This document shows positions 34,138 to 43,018 of a stretch of DNA of 64,000 nt, in pieces (within the stretch, counting starts at the first letter, position 1; every line of letters starts with the position of its first letter). Under the pieces are notes generated by a model, which made no database searches, was not told the origin of the DNA, and saw nothing but the letters and a program-made list of their open reading frames with translations. The stretch is from NCBI RefSeq assembly GCF_002056795.1, contig NZ_CP020104.1, positions 7,511,501-7,575,500 of the forward strand, in the 5' to 3' direction. The stretch is from Spirosoma aerolatum. GTDB taxonomy: Bacteria; Bacteroidota; Bacteroidia; Cytophagales; Spirosomataceae. The position numbers and the translations under genes were made by a program.

Positions 34138-35658
34138 CTAGTTAATTTGGTCCTGAATTCGCTTTTTGACGAAGTCTAGCTGGCTATCGGTATGGTTTAA
34201 TACATCGGCAAGGGTAATTGGAGCGGGGTAGTCGGGTATGGTGCCACGCCCTTTGTTGTGGACGTTCCCGACGGCATTATTGTAATACAACAAAGGAGTA
34301 CCAACCTGAATTTTCGAATGGGGTAATTCAAGATGGATAAAACTGCCGCCATTGCCACCTTCATAAGCACCACCAGCTTCTTCCCCAACAAATACACCAA
34401 TCTTGTTGGCATGAGCAACGGCCAGAAATTCGGACGTGGTCGATGCACTTCGGCCATCGAGTAAGATATAGACATTGCCCCGGAACCTATTCGGCTTTGG
34501 TGTATATCGCCTTGGGCCACGACCTGCATCGCCTTGTTTCAGGGTGAACGTTCCGTCAGACTCCGGAATAAGTTCGTTTTTAACATTTTTCCGATCAGCT
34601 TCCGATAGGTCCGAAAATTGAAGGAACTCCGAACTGTCAGTCACGCTATGTTGTCGGTCATAATACGCGACGGCCGAATCGGATTTCATCAGGTAAGTAA
34701 CTAATTCAATACCCTGACTATCCCAGCCACTAGGATTGGCCCGAACATCAACGATCAGATGCCGGGTTTTCTTCTGTTCCATTGTCGCCATATACTGGTC
34801 CATGAACTGCCTGAATTTTGCTATGGCTTCATCACTGGTTTTAGCCCCTTCGCCCCCAAAACTATCGATGCGTAACAGGGCTGTTTGGGGTAAGTCTTTC
34901 GGGAACGACAATCGCCAGGGATGTTTAGGGCGCTTTTTGTCATACCACGCCAGCATCTGCTTATTGACCGGATTCTTTTTATAGCCTTTTAAGGTTTCCC
35001 GAAACGGTTGAGCGGGCGCATCTACCTGAACCGTATCGCCTGTCAGGTTGCGGAAGGTCAGATGGTAGGTATCCGGACGGTCAATGAACCAGTAATAGAA
35101 TAGAGAAAACAGCTGCCCTTGAAAAGCGGCTTGTTTCGCAGTTTGAATATAGCCATCGGTCCAATGATAGCGGTAAACCTGCTCTCGAATTCGTTCTATC
35201 GATTGGCCATTGATTCGAATCAGTTCAAAGCCAGGTTTGATGGTTTGGTCGGCTGTTCCGTTGAATAACACGTAGGAACGTCCCTGAACTGGTAGCATGA
35301 AGAAAGGCATTGTTTTCCATGAGCTGTTAAACAGACGTTGCCAGTCTTTCGTTGGAAGTGCGTGGGTATGAGCACATCGGATATCGGCAACGAGCGATTC
35401 AATCATTCGAAAGAAATTGTAGAAAGGCATCGGTTGGGTTAAGGTTCCGGCCAGACTGTCGAGCTTCGACTGCATAATTGGTTTGGGGGTATAGCGATAC
35501 AAGCCCGGATGTGTTTCTTCGAGCAAACGGCGGAAATACCGGAAGTCGGCCTGCATATCGGCAGGCTGAAGAATCTTGCTCTGGAGAGTATCCGTTACGG
35601 ATTGAGCCATAAGCGGACAGGTTAGCAACAGGAAGAGAAAGCTGTAAAGAGATCGCAC
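34138..35658 (-). CDS. S41 family peptidase (C-terminal processing protease-like), secreted
   Basis: About 506 residues. The frame is open from a TTG at 35715, but a GTG at 35658 gives a standard signal peptide (RSLYSFLFLLLTCPLMAQ) and was chosen. The catalytic S41 region includes TALLRIDSFGGEG, LIVDVRANPSGWDSQG and VYILLDGRSASTTSEFLAVAHANKIGVFVGEEAGG, with the nucleophile Ser in the GRSAST segment. A PDZ domain is weak or replaced by the IRINGQSIERIREQV segment (~residues 160-175). It is likely periplasmic. It lies 101 bp after the beta-lactamase-like gene on the same strand. Confidence 0.87.
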   Translation of the reverse strand: MRSLYSFLFLLLTCPLMAQSVTDTLQSKILQPADMQADFRYFRRLLEETHPGLYRYTPKPIMQSKLDSLAGTLTQPMPFYNFFRMIESLVADIRCAHTHALPTKDWQRLFNSSWKTMPFFMLPVQGRSYVLFNGTADQTIKPGFELIRINGQSIERIREQVYRYHWTDGYIQTAKQAAFQGQLFSLFYYWFIDRPDTYHLTFRNLTGDTVQVDAPAQPFRETLKGYKKNPVNKQMLAWYDKKRPKHPWRLSFPKDLPQTALLRIDSFGGEGAKTSDEAIAKFRQFMDQYMATMEQKKTRHLIVDVRANPSGWDSQGIELVTYLMKSDSAVAYYDRQHSVTDSSEFLQFSDLSEADRKNVKNELIPESDGTFTLKQGDAGRGPRRYTPKPNRFRGNVYILLDGRSASTTSEFLAVAHANKIGVFVGEEAGGAYEGGNGGSFIHLELPHSKIQVGTPLLYYNNAVGNVHNKGRGTIPDYPAPITLADVLNHTDSQLDFVKKRIQDQIN

Positions 35659-35719
35659 AGCGTCAGATTTTAGGGGGGATGAAACGCTTTGGAGTCTCAA
35701 GAGATTTAGTATCAATAAT

Positions 35720-35757
35720 TTATTCGTTGCGCCTTCGCGCCCTTGCGGTTAAAAAAA
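35720..35757. repeat. Word-like repeat CGCCTTCGCGCCCTTGCGG
   Basis: A short intergenic stretch of nearly repeated TTGCGCC-type words ending in a run of seven A's, between the S41 and beta-lactamase-like genes. It resembles the other word-built intergenic repeats in this window, but no inverted partner is seen. Confidence 0.35.
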
Positions 35758-35759
35758 GG

Positions 35760-37133
35760 TTATAGCCGCTTAGCGACAAGGTCACCGTTTTGATGAACCA
35801 CTACCTGTGTAACCCGACCGGCTGCATCTTTCTGGAAGGTTAGTTGGGCATTTACCGCTTTCAGAAAAAAATCGGTTTCGCTGGAAGGAAATAATTCAAA
35901 CCGCTGCTGACCAGTGACTTGCAGAAAAAGCTTTCGATTATCGAAGGTGATGGACAGAATCCGATTAGGGGCTAATTGATAGCTACCAACGTAGGTCTCC
36001 AAAATGGAATCATTTACTGAAACCGTCCTGAAGCTAACCGGCATCTGATAAGGCATTCCGTAGGTAATAAAAAGCAGGTCTTTCAGCAACGGTTCGAGCG
36101 TGGTTGCGTCGGAAGTATCATCTACGTTAGCAAGCATGATCAGCACCGTGTTGTCTTCTGGCAGGAGGACAAAGAAGGTCGCAAAACCGGGTAGATTTCC
36201 ATTCTGGAATACCAGTTTTTGTCCTTTTTGAAACAGGTTAATTCCCCAGCCGTAGCTCCAGTTACCCGGTTTAATGGCCGTAAAAGCCAATTTCTGGGAA
36301 GCGGGTTTTAGCAATTGATTCGTGAGCATAGCCTGCGCCCAGCGGTATAAATCGCCTACTGAGCTATACATCCCTCCGGCGGAGTAGGCTGCGGTAGAAT
36401 CCAGCGGTCGAACGGCCACCAGAACAGAATCTTTCCAGTAGGTATACCCTGTAGTTTTTTCAGAGCGTTTCAGGTTGATAAAATCGAAGCCGGTTCGGGT
36501 AAGCTGAAGCGGTTCGATAAACCGTTTTCTGATAACGGATTCAAACGGCTGCTGGGTAACCTTTTCGATAATCAGTCCCAACAAAAAATAACCGGAATTC
36601 GTATACGCAACTTCCTTTCCCGGTTTATGGCGTAAGGGCTTGTCTTTAAATGTTGAAAGCACCCGTTCTTTTGAAACAGGCCGGGTAAATTCAAGGCTAT
36701 CGTTCGAGTACAGAACGCCTTTGTAATCGTAAATGCCGGATGTATGCGCAAAAAGCTGTTCAATGGTAATCTGATCAGCGTTGGGATAATCGGGCAGATA
36801 CTGACTCAGTTTATCCTTCACCGACAACTTCTTCTCCTCCTGGAGTTGCAGAATAGCTGCTGCCGTAAAGGTTTTCGTAATGGAGCCCAGTTGATAAATA
36901 CTGTTGGAATCGTTGGGCGTTTGTGTGGCTTCATTCCGCCAGCCGTACCCTTTTTGAAGCAAAATCTGCCCTTGTTTCGCCAGCAGCACTGTCCCGTTGA
37001 ACCGATGATGACGAGCTGCTGCGGTTATGTATTCATCCAGCTTTTCGGTTGTTGTCCTGCCCGATTGAGCCTTGCTGGGTGAGATACATCCAAAGAGGGC
37101 TATTAGCGAAACGAGTAGCAGAAGTAAGCGCAT
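35760..37133 (-). CDS. Beta-lactamase-related serine hydrolase (class C / esterase type)
   Basis: A 457-residue exported protein (signal MRLLLLLVSLIALFGCISPSKA). A penicillin-binding fold is shown by SxxK at S84-K87 (GSITKTFTAA) and YxN at Y177-N179 (VAYTNSGYFLLG), with YSYGWGINLF and FQNGNLPGFATFF near the third motif. The C-terminal ~110 residues form an extra beta domain common in Bacteroidota members (LETYVGSYQLAPNRILSITF). These proteins are usually peptidases or esterases rather than true beta-lactamases. An alternative lipoprotein reading (LFGCISPS) is possible. It lies upstream of the S41 peptidase gene. Confidence 0.88.
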   Translation of the reverse strand: MRLLLLLVSLIALFGCISPSKAQSGRTTTEKLDEYITAAARHHRFNGTVLLAKQGQILLQKGYGWRNEATQTPNDSNSIYQLGSITKTFTAAAILQLQEEKKLSVKDKLSQYLPDYPNADQITIEQLFAHTSGIYDYKGVLYSNDSLEFTRPVSKERVLSTFKDKPLRHKPGKEVAYTNSGYFLLGLIIEKVTQQPFESVIRKRFIEPLQLTRTGFDFINLKRSEKTTGYTYWKDSVLVAVRPLDSTAAYSAGGMYSSVGDLYRWAQAMLTNQLLKPASQKLAFTAIKPGNWSYGWGINLFQKGQKLVFQNGNLPGFATFFVLLPEDNTVLIMLANVDDTSDATTLEPLLKDLLFITYGMPYQMPVSFRTVSVNDSILETYVGSYQLAPNRILSITFDNRKLFLQVTGQQRFELFPSSETDFFLKAVNAQLTFQKDAAGRVTQVVVHQNGDLVAKRL

Positions 37134-37182
37134 GGCACGTAGTTTTCGCCCAAAACAGCGCGAAACGCGGAGCTAAATCTTC

Positions 37183-38340
37183 TCAAATCCCGATTTGAGA
37201 AGCCTTTTTCTTTTGCTGGGCCATGTATTCACCTGGTGAACTGCCCGTTAGTTGTTTGAATGTACGTTGAAAGGTGGCCTGCGAGTTAAATCCCGACTCA
37301 AAGGCAATGCCGGTTAAGGTCAGGTGTTCATTAGTCGGATCGAGCACTCGACGTTTGACTTCCTCTACACGATATTCGTTAATAAACCCGTTGAAGTTTT
37401 TGCGGATATGCTGGTTCAGAACCGCCGAAATCAGTTTGGGCGGAAGTTGCAGGTGCTGCCCTAATTTATCGACGCTTAAATCGGGGTCCATATACAGCTT
37501 TTCCTGCCCCATAGCTTTATCCAATGCGGTCACAACCTGCTCGACGGTTTCAACTGGTAAGTCTGAACCCGTTGTTTTGGAAGGAAGATTAGCTGAGGGG
37601 ATTGATTCTGATCGCGTATGCAGGTAGCCTTTGAAACCCAGCCAGTAAATGAGAACAGCAATCGGAATGTAAATCGGATACCAGCCGAAACGATCCAGCA
37701 GTGGCCCTCGCCATGCCGGAACAATGTATGGAACCAGATGAATGAACCAAATGGCCTGAAAAATCAGAAATACGCTGACAAACTGCCCAAGCCAGCGTAC
37801 ATTCTGCTGCTGCTGTTGGTTTTGGTGAGAAGCCTGATAGTGATTCAAAAACCGTTTGGTTATAACCAGATAGATGGTAGCCGAAAGCCAGCGTGGAATA
37901 TCAACATAGGTATTGTATTCGTCCATTATATGGCCCCAGCGTGGTCCTTCATTTTTGGGAATGAAGCCGAGCAACGACCCGATGACAAATGTCCATCCGA
38001 TGAGTGGGGCGCCTATATCCAGGATCGTCGTGTAAAAATGACGTTTTTCTTCCTTGCCGAGCCGAAAACCAGAATCAAGCACTGATCGGGTATAGAAGTA
38101 GATAAGCGGGCCAATGGACATGGCCAGGAAAAACGGCAGCAGATCAATCGCTAAGCTTACCCACTGACTGGTAATTGGGACGCCTACGGCAAAACTCATG
38201 AGGGTCAATGACCCAATCAATGCAGCTAGCAGCCGATTCGATAATCGATTGCCTTTCGAATTAATCCATAATAACGTAGCTAAAATGGCTCCCTGAACAC
38301 TGCCCAGCAGTAAGATGAGGTCGAAGGGAGAGATCGTCAT
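37183..38340 (-). CDS. Membrane-anchored AraC family regulator
   Basis: A 385-residue protein. Residues ~1-240 contain seven probable membrane helices (LILLLGSVQGAILATLLWI, LLAALIGSLTLMSFAVGV, LLPFFLAMSIGPLIYFYT, PLIGWTFVIGSLLGFI and others). The C-terminal ~110 residues are an AraC HTH domain (LSVDKLGQHLQLPPKLISAVLNQ, then LTGIAFESGFNSQATFQRTFKQLTGSSPGEYMAQ). This membrane-HTH layout is frequent in Bacteroidota. It probably senses an envelope or lipid signal. It lies 5 bp after the lipoprotein gene, so the two form an operon. The beta-lactamase-like gene follows after 49 bp. Confidence 0.88.
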   Translation of the reverse strand: MTISPFDLILLLGSVQGAILATLLWINSKGNRLSNRLLAALIGSLTLMSFAVGVPITSQWVSLAIDLLPFFLAMSIGPLIYFYTRSVLDSGFRLGKEEKRHFYTTILDIGAPLIGWTFVIGSLLGFIPKNEGPRWGHIMDEYNTYVDIPRWLSATIYLVITKRFLNHYQASHQNQQQQQNVRWLGQFVSVFLIFQAIWFIHLVPYIVPAWRGPLLDRFGWYPIYIPIAVLIYWLGFKGYLHTRSESIPSANLPSKTTGSDLPVETVEQVVTALDKAMGQEKLYMDPDLSVDKLGQHLQLPPKLISAVLNQHIRKNFNGFINEYRVEEVKRRVLDPTNEHLTLTGIAFESGFNSQATFQRTFKQLTGSSPGEYMAQQKKKASQIGI

Positions 38341-38345
38341 AGCGT

Positions 38346-38984
38346 CTAATCCTCAATTTTCACACGTATGCGATGGGGAGCGGGCTGGTTACCACCAAAA
38401 TAGAGCCCTGTGTTGTAAGCAAACGACTTGTTATGTGTAAACGGAACGGTTTTTCCACCGAGTACCTGATAGACTTTGCGGTCGTAGTCGATTTTAATGA
38501 CCATTCGAGTAGGTGTGTTAATCTTGGCTTCTGCTACTTTAAAATCAATTCGTTGCCCTTCCACGTAAATGTAAGCCCCCAGATCAATACAGTTTCGTTG
38601 CTTATTCCAGCGCCAGCCTACGCGGGCGCCATCGACCTGATGCGGTGGAACGCCGTCCAGCGATTGATCTTTTGAGCCAACAAAACCCAGACCAATCACT
38701 TTGTTCCAGTCGTCGGCATCCGCATTGCCAATGTCGTAAATACACGAGCTGTCGAAGGTAACCGTTGCCGATACTTCACCAGGACTAATCAGTAAACCAA
38801 CTTTCCGTTTTGGATTGGGTTCGTGTTCACCTGCTTCGATCACGACCCAGTCCGGGTCCGACAACAGGAAATCGGGAACGCAGGCGCTCATTAACAAGCT
38901 AAGCAAAGGCAGTAGAAGCCTGGCAGCCTTTGCGGAAAACGTTACCGATGAATCAAAAGAAAACATACTAGCTGGATTAACCAT
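38346..38984 (-). CDS. Lipoprotein of unknown function
   Basis: A 212-residue protein with a lipobox (LLPLLSLLMSACVPDF), not recognised. The mature part has many charged residues and a beta-rich look: WVVIEAGEHEPNPKRKVGLLIS, VSATVTFDSSCIYDIGN, RVGWRWNKQRNCIDLGAYIYVEGQRIDFKVAEA, MVIKIDYDRKVYQVLGGKTVPFTH. Two Cys (CIYD and NCID) could pair. It lies 5 bp upstream of the membrane AraC regulator, so it may supply or sense that regulator's signal. Start at 38984 or at the in-frame ATG at 38966. Confidence 0.65.
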   Translation of the reverse strand: MVNPASMFSFDSSVTFSAKAARLLLPLLSLLMSACVPDFLLSDPDWVVIEAGEHEPNPKRKVGLLISPGEVSATVTFDSSCIYDIGNADADDWNKVIGLGFVGSKDQSLDGVPPHQVDGARVGWRWNKQRNCIDLGAYIYVEGQRIDFKVAEAKINTPTRMVIKIDYDRKVYQVLGGKTVPFTHNKSFAYNTGLYFGGNQPAPHRIRVKIED

Positions 38985-39136
38985 ATTGACCTATTGTGCA
39001 AATAACGCTATAATTGTTGGCAAGCGTATGCCGTACAGTCAAGTAGATATACGAGTGCATATCTTTTTCTATCAACAGGTTAGAAGCAACCTTTCGACTT
39101 TGGAAGACTCTTTAGTTTTGAATTCATTACACCTTT

Positions 39137-40372
39137 ATGCAACCGGATTATCCTTCCCGTTCACACCTACAATCGGGTAGCTGGCGCTTAGGCATACCAA
39201 CCTACATTTATGCCGTTGTGTTCTCATCATTTTGTGTCATCATGGGTCTTCTCTGGGACATCATGTGGCACATGAGTATTGGCCGCGACGGCCTATTTGC
39301 CCCTCCGCACCTGGTAATCTATCTGGGCGCCGTAGTAGGAGGCTTGTTTTCCGCCTACAAAATCCTGAATCTTACCCTGACCCGCAACCACCCCGGACGA
39401 TCGGAGGCCGTACCTTTTTGGGGTGTTTTCTACGGGCCTCTGGGGGCTATGTTTTGCGTATGGGGCGCTTTGGCCATGTTGACATCGGCCCCTTTCGATG
39501 ATTGGTGGCATAATACGTATGGTCTTGATGTACAGATATTAACCCCTCCACATACGATCCTGGCCATTGGCATTATGACCATGCAGCTAGGGGCTATGAT
39601 CGGTGTATTGGCACTACAAAATCAATACCGAAAATCAATACATACGCTTCAGGAAGGAAATAAGGCCAGTCGGCAGAGCACTCGGTTGCAGTGGTTGTTT
39701 GCCGGGGCGGCTGCCTTACTCCTCTGCATGATCTTTACCCTTGCGTCGGAGTCGATGGGTATGCGCGAAACGCATCAATCCGGGTATTATGCCACAGCGG
39801 CTATCGTTTTCCCATTTTTTTTGCTGGCTATGGGTCGAGCCTCGCTATTGCGCTGGCCAATTACAGCCGTTACGGGTATCTATATGCTTGCGTTGGTGCT
39901 GCCTAGCTGGGTAATTCAGTTTTTTCCGGCGACTCCCCGACTTGGCCCGGTTCTGAATCCGATTACGCGTTATCAGCCGTTTCATTTTCCCATGTTGCTA
40001 CTTGTGCCGGGCTTTGTTCTGGACTGGTTAATGCATCGGTTTGATGGCCCTAAAAGTGATCGTCGAAAGATGAACGACTGGCTACTAGCAGCCATCTATG
40101 CGGTGGCCTTCATGGTCGTCCTGCTGATTGTTCAGTGGCCGTTTGGCGAGTTTCTGACCAAGTCCGCCTGGGCACGGAATGGCTTTTTTCTGTCGTATTC
40201 CTGGACGTATGATAGCCCACCCGATTGGGAGTATCGGTACGATTATGCCCCCTGGAATAGACAGACGCTAACTGATTTTGCTATAGGTTTTGGGAAAGCG
40301 TTGATCTACGCATTTCTGTCGGCCCGGATTGGCTTAGTGTGGGGGAACTGGATGAAGCGGGTAGCTCGATAG
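39137..40372 (+). CDS. Integral membrane protein with duplicated DxxWH...PPH motif
   Basis: A 411-residue polytopic membrane protein, not recognised as a named family. The same motif occurs twice: D41-W44-H45-G49-D51-P56-P57-H58 (at the end of the first helix) and D121-W124-H125-G129-D131-P137-P138-H139. This suggests an internal duplication with His/Asp residues clustered on one membrane face, as expected for a metal or cofactor site. About nine hydrophobic segments follow the pattern IYLGAVVGGLFSAYKI, ILAIGIMTMQLGAMIGVLAL, WLFAGAAALLLCMIFTLAS, GIYMLALVLPSWVIQFF, WLLAAIYAVAFMVVLLIVQW. It lies 60 bp upstream of the HLHP protein gene, on the same strand. Confidence 0.7.
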   Translation: MQPDYPSRSHLQSGSWRLGIPTYIYAVVFSSFCVIMGLLWDIMWHMSIGRDGLFAPPHLVIYLGAVVGGLFSAYKILNLTLTRNHPGRSEAVPFWGVFYGPLGAMFCVWGALAMLTSAPFDDWWHNTYGLDVQILTPPHTILAIGIMTMQLGAMIGVLALQNQYRKSIHTLQEGNKASRQSTRLQWLFAGAAALLLCMIFTLASESMGMRETHQSGYYATAAIVFPFFLLAMGRASLLRWPITAVTGIYMLALVLPSWVIQFFPATPRLGPVLNPITRYQPFHFPMLLLVPGFVLDWLMHRFDGPKSDRRKMNDWLLAAIYAVAFMVVLLIVQWPFGEFLTKSAWARNGFFLSYSWTYDSPPDWEYRYDYAPWNRQTLTDFAIGFGKALIYAFLSARIGLVWGNWMKRVAR

Positions 40373-40432
40373 GGTAAAGATTGGCGGGGCGAATGAGTTG
40401 ACATAGTTCATAATGGGCAAAATAGATATAAG

Positions 40433-42097
40433 GTGAAAAGGCTAATAACAACTTGGGTACTCTTTCTGATTTCTTTGCTATCACTGTCGGCCTCGGCTCA
40501 TGTAGGGAGTTCGGGAGTAATTGTGCAAAAGCAGGTCGGCAAATACCAGTTACTGATTCAGATTAACCCGCCCGATGTCGTACCCGGTACCGCCATTGTT
40601 ACAGTCTATGTCGAGCAGGGGCGCATCAGTACGATTGGTGCCCGTCCCATCTACTTTCGGTCGGGCGATAAAGGGGCCCCTACACATGACGTATTAAAAC
40701 AGGTTGGTCAAAACCGATACGAAGGCGATTTATGGCTGATGGATTCTGGGTCATCGAGTATTGAGTTAAGTATTGATGGCCCCGATGGCAAGCAACAGGT
40801 CATTGTGCCCGTAATGGCCATTGCAACCGCTTTGCGTGACATGCCTCCGGGAACAGGTTACGGATTAGCGCTCATGGGGCTGCTACTGGTGGTCATGCTG
40901 ATTACCATAGTAGGTGCCAGTAATGCAGATGGTATTGTGGTACCCGGCCAGCCCGCACCTACTCAGTTAGGCCGTCGGCGCTGGATTGGCATGATAGCGG
41001 GTTTAGTAGTGATGGGGTTGATATTAACTGGATGGAGAGCCTGGTGGACAAGTACGGCTGAAAACTACCGCGATGTGCAGTTGTATCGGCCAATGCCTAT
41101 TAAAACCAGCGTTCGGGTAGCGAATGCGCAACCGCAGTTAACCATTCAGTTCGATACAGTGAGTGATGGTTCGAATCGTCGCGTACGTCGGCTATTCAGT
41201 TACATGCTACCCGATCATGGTAAACTAATGCATACCTTTCTGGTTCGAATCCCTGGTCTGGATGCTTTCGCCCATTTGCATCCCGCTCGTCAGGATACCC
41301 TGCGTTATGAGACGGCTCTGCCACCATTGCCAGGTGGTAAGTACTTACTTTATTCGGATGTTGTTTTTCGAAGCGGTTTTACGGAAACACTGACCGATAC
41401 GATTGACGTACCCTCGTTGAAAATCAGTGCTGAAGCAGCCGCAGCTGCTAAGCTAACCGATCCGGATGATAGTTGGGTGGTCACAGAGCCGATGGGTGTG
41501 AAAGCCAATGCCGTAAACTTACCTCATCTAGACAACGATATGGTTGTATGTGGTAAGCCCAGTGCTACCTGTAAGTTGTCGGATGGCTCCTCGATGCTAT
41601 GGATGGATAAACCCGATAAGATACTGGAAGCCGGAAAACTGTATACTCTGAAATTTGCGGTGGCGGATGCCCAGGGAAAAGCGGCTGCTCTGGAGCCCTA
41701 TCTTGGTATGGGTGGCCATGCTGTAATCTTACGGTCCGACGGCACTGTTTATATTCATTTGCATCCGGTTGGTACGTATTCGATGGCCGCCGAAAATTCG
41801 ATGGTAACCCGCATTGCCGATACGTCCCGTACATTTCATTATCCAGATGCTGTCCAATTCCGCGATAGTATCGATACGTATGTAGCCCGGCTGAAAACGA
41901 TGCCTGAAGCCGAAAAAAATAAACTATTAGCGGCTGGTATGCCTGCTATGGGACATGTCATGAAAACATCGAACATGGTCGAGTTCCCTTATTCGTTTCC
42001 TCGGGCTGGTCATTATCGTATTTGGGTACAGGTAAAACGAAACGACCAGGTCTTAACTGGCGTATTTGATACGCAGGTGAATGAACCATTGTTGTAA
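40433..42097 (+). CDS. Membrane-anchored periplasmic protein with two HLHP metal-like motifs
   Basis: A 554-residue protein, start GTG 40433 with a signal peptide ending at about Ala22 (LLSLSASAHVG). Residues ~23-135 are a beta-rich domain. Two membrane helices lie at ~143-163 and 184-203. The rest is periplasmic and contains two similar modules: H262/H267...H281-L-H283-P, and H429...H442-L-H444-P (LEPYLGMGGHAVILRSDGTVYIHLHP). H508 and H527 are further His residues. Modules of the type PYLGxxGHxVxLR...HLHP occur in proteins near copper and heavy-metal genes, so metal binding is a reasonable guess, not shown. It pairs with the membrane protein upstream. Confidence 0.68.
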   Translation: MKRLITTWVLFLISLLSLSASAHVGSSGVIVQKQVGKYQLLIQINPPDVVPGTAIVTVYVEQGRISTIGARPIYFRSGDKGAPTHDVLKQVGQNRYEGDLWLMDSGSSSIELSIDGPDGKQQVIVPVMAIATALRDMPPGTGYGLALMGLLLVVMLITIVGASNADGIVVPGQPAPTQLGRRRWIGMIAGLVVMGLILTGWRAWWTSTAENYRDVQLYRPMPIKTSVRVANAQPQLTIQFDTVSDGSNRRVRRLFSYMLPDHGKLMHTFLVRIPGLDAFAHLHPARQDTLRYETALPPLPGGKYLLYSDVVFRSGFTETLTDTIDVPSLKISAEAAAAAKLTDPDDSWVVTEPMGVKANAVNLPHLDNDMVVCGKPSATCKLSDGSSMLWMDKPDKILEAGKLYTLKFAVADAQGKAAALEPYLGMGGHAVILRSDGTVYIHLHPVGTYSMAAENSMVTRIADTSRTFHYPDAVQFRDSIDTYVARLKTMPEAEKNKLLAAGMPAMGHVMKTSNMVEFPYSFPRAGHYRIWVQVKRNDQVLTGVFDTQVNEPLL

Positions 42098-42179
42098 AAA
42101 ATAGGTACTGTAACCTGTTCAAAATCAGATTTCGATCCGCTTCAGCGATCTTTTTCTGAAATTTTTTTGGGATCAAGGC

Positions 42180-42209
42180 TTGACAAACGGAGAAAATCAC
42201 CTAAATTTG
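42180..42209 (+). promoter_or_regulatory. Promoter of the tRNA-Gly/tRNA-Leu unit
   Basis: TTG at 42180-42182, a 19-nt spacer and TAAATTTG at 42202-42209 form a full-consensus Bacteroidota promoter. The first tRNA begins 28 nt downstream. It is the clearest housekeeping promoter in the window. Confidence 0.8.
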
Positions 42210-42237
42210 CATCCACAATTCGCCGAAAGGCAATTAT

Positions 42238-42313
42238 GCGAAAGTAGCTCAGCTGGTAGAGCGCGACCTTGCCAAGGTCGAGGTCGCGGGTTCGAACCCC
42301 GTCTTTCGCTCCA
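42238..42313 (+). tRNA. tRNA-Gly (anticodon GCC), CCA encoded
   Basis: The acceptor stem GCGAAAG pairs with CTTTCGC, with discriminator T and CCA at 42311-42313. The D-arm is GCTCAGCTGGTAGAGC. The anticodon loop TTGCCAA sits in a perfect GACCT/GGTC-type stem, giving anticodon GCC. The T-arm is CGCGGGTTCGAACCCCG. It is followed by a short GC hairpin and T-run. Confidence 0.97.
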
Positions 42314-42320
42314 CAAAGAG

Positions 42321-42336
42321 GCACCGGACCCGGTGC
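42321..42336 (+). terminator. Hairpin and T-run after tRNA-Gly
   Basis: GCACCGG pairs with CCGGTGC (2-nt loop), followed by seven T's. It could terminate part of the transcript before tRNA-Leu or act as a processing site. Confidence 0.65.
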
Positions 42337-42372
42337 TTTTTTTGTAAAGTGCCACTTTTAGTGGAAAAGAAT

Positions 42373-42458
42373 GCCGGGATGGCGGAACAGGTAGACGCGC
42401 CGGACTTAAAATCCTGTGGGCCTTACGGCCCGTGCGGGTTCGATTCCCGCTCCTGGTA
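42373..42458 (+). tRNA. tRNA-Leu (anticodon UAA), CCA not encoded
   Basis: An 86-nt class II tRNA. Acceptor GCCGGGA pairs with TCCTGGT (two G-U pairs), with discriminator A at 42458. The anticodon loop CTTAAAA gives TAA. The long variable arm GGGCCTTACGGCCC is typical of Leu. The T-arm is GCGGGTTCGATTCCCGC. The anticodon stem (CCGGA/TCCTG) contains one C-U mismatch. After the discriminator the sequence is CT, so CCA must be added by the enzyme. Confidence 0.95.
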
Positions 42459-42460
42459 CT

Positions 42461-42507
42461 AAAAGGCCTCATAAAGAACTCGAAATCAGTTCTTTATGAG
42501 GCCTTTT
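42461..42507 (+). terminator. 20-bp hairpin terminator after tRNA-Leu
   Basis: 42461-42480 pairs perfectly with 42488-42507 around a 7-nt loop. The arm begins AAAAGGCCTC, giving a T-run at the 3' side. Confidence 0.85.
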
Positions 42508-42614
42508 GCCATTGTTGGTGTAATATTACAGTACCAATTGTTTGAAATACTTTAACTCTACAGCATATCAACAAAAAAAATCAACAGTTACCGTCAAATA
42601 ATAATCTAAGCTTG

Positions 42615-42634
42615 GGTAGTAGCCTAACTGCGTT
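42615..42634. repeat. Left terminal inverted repeat of the IS1-like remnant
   Basis: GGTAGTAGCCTAACTGCGTT; three mismatches against the complement of the right end at 43019-43038. Confidence 0.72.
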
Positions 42635-43018
42635 TATCCGCCAAGAAAACTGATTGATAAATAGGCTGATCGTAGTATCGTGAACCGCAATCGGCTGGGA
42701 AAAGCAGATGCTTCAGCGGGCCAGTCGCTTCAGTTGTTTCTTGTTCCCTACGTATGCCCACATCACGTCGACTTTAAGACTCCGTTTAAGACTCCATCAA
42801 CGTACAAGAGTTCACAGGAACAATTTCATTACCGCACAGGCGGCCCTACTTTTTTGAACTGAGCGCTGACGATATTCCGATTAACGCCTAAGACGCAGTC
42901 CTAGCATCATTGGCGCTGAGTGCCAACGCGGGTAGTACCAGCGCGTTTGCCATATTTGGCTTGCCCACAATGCTTGCAAGAGACAGCTTCTAAGACCATT
43001 CACAACTATCCTCTAATC

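Noticed and set aside
42680..42862. 60-codon plus-strand open frame
   Set aside because: Falls inside the IS1-like remnant, antisense to the transposase fragments.
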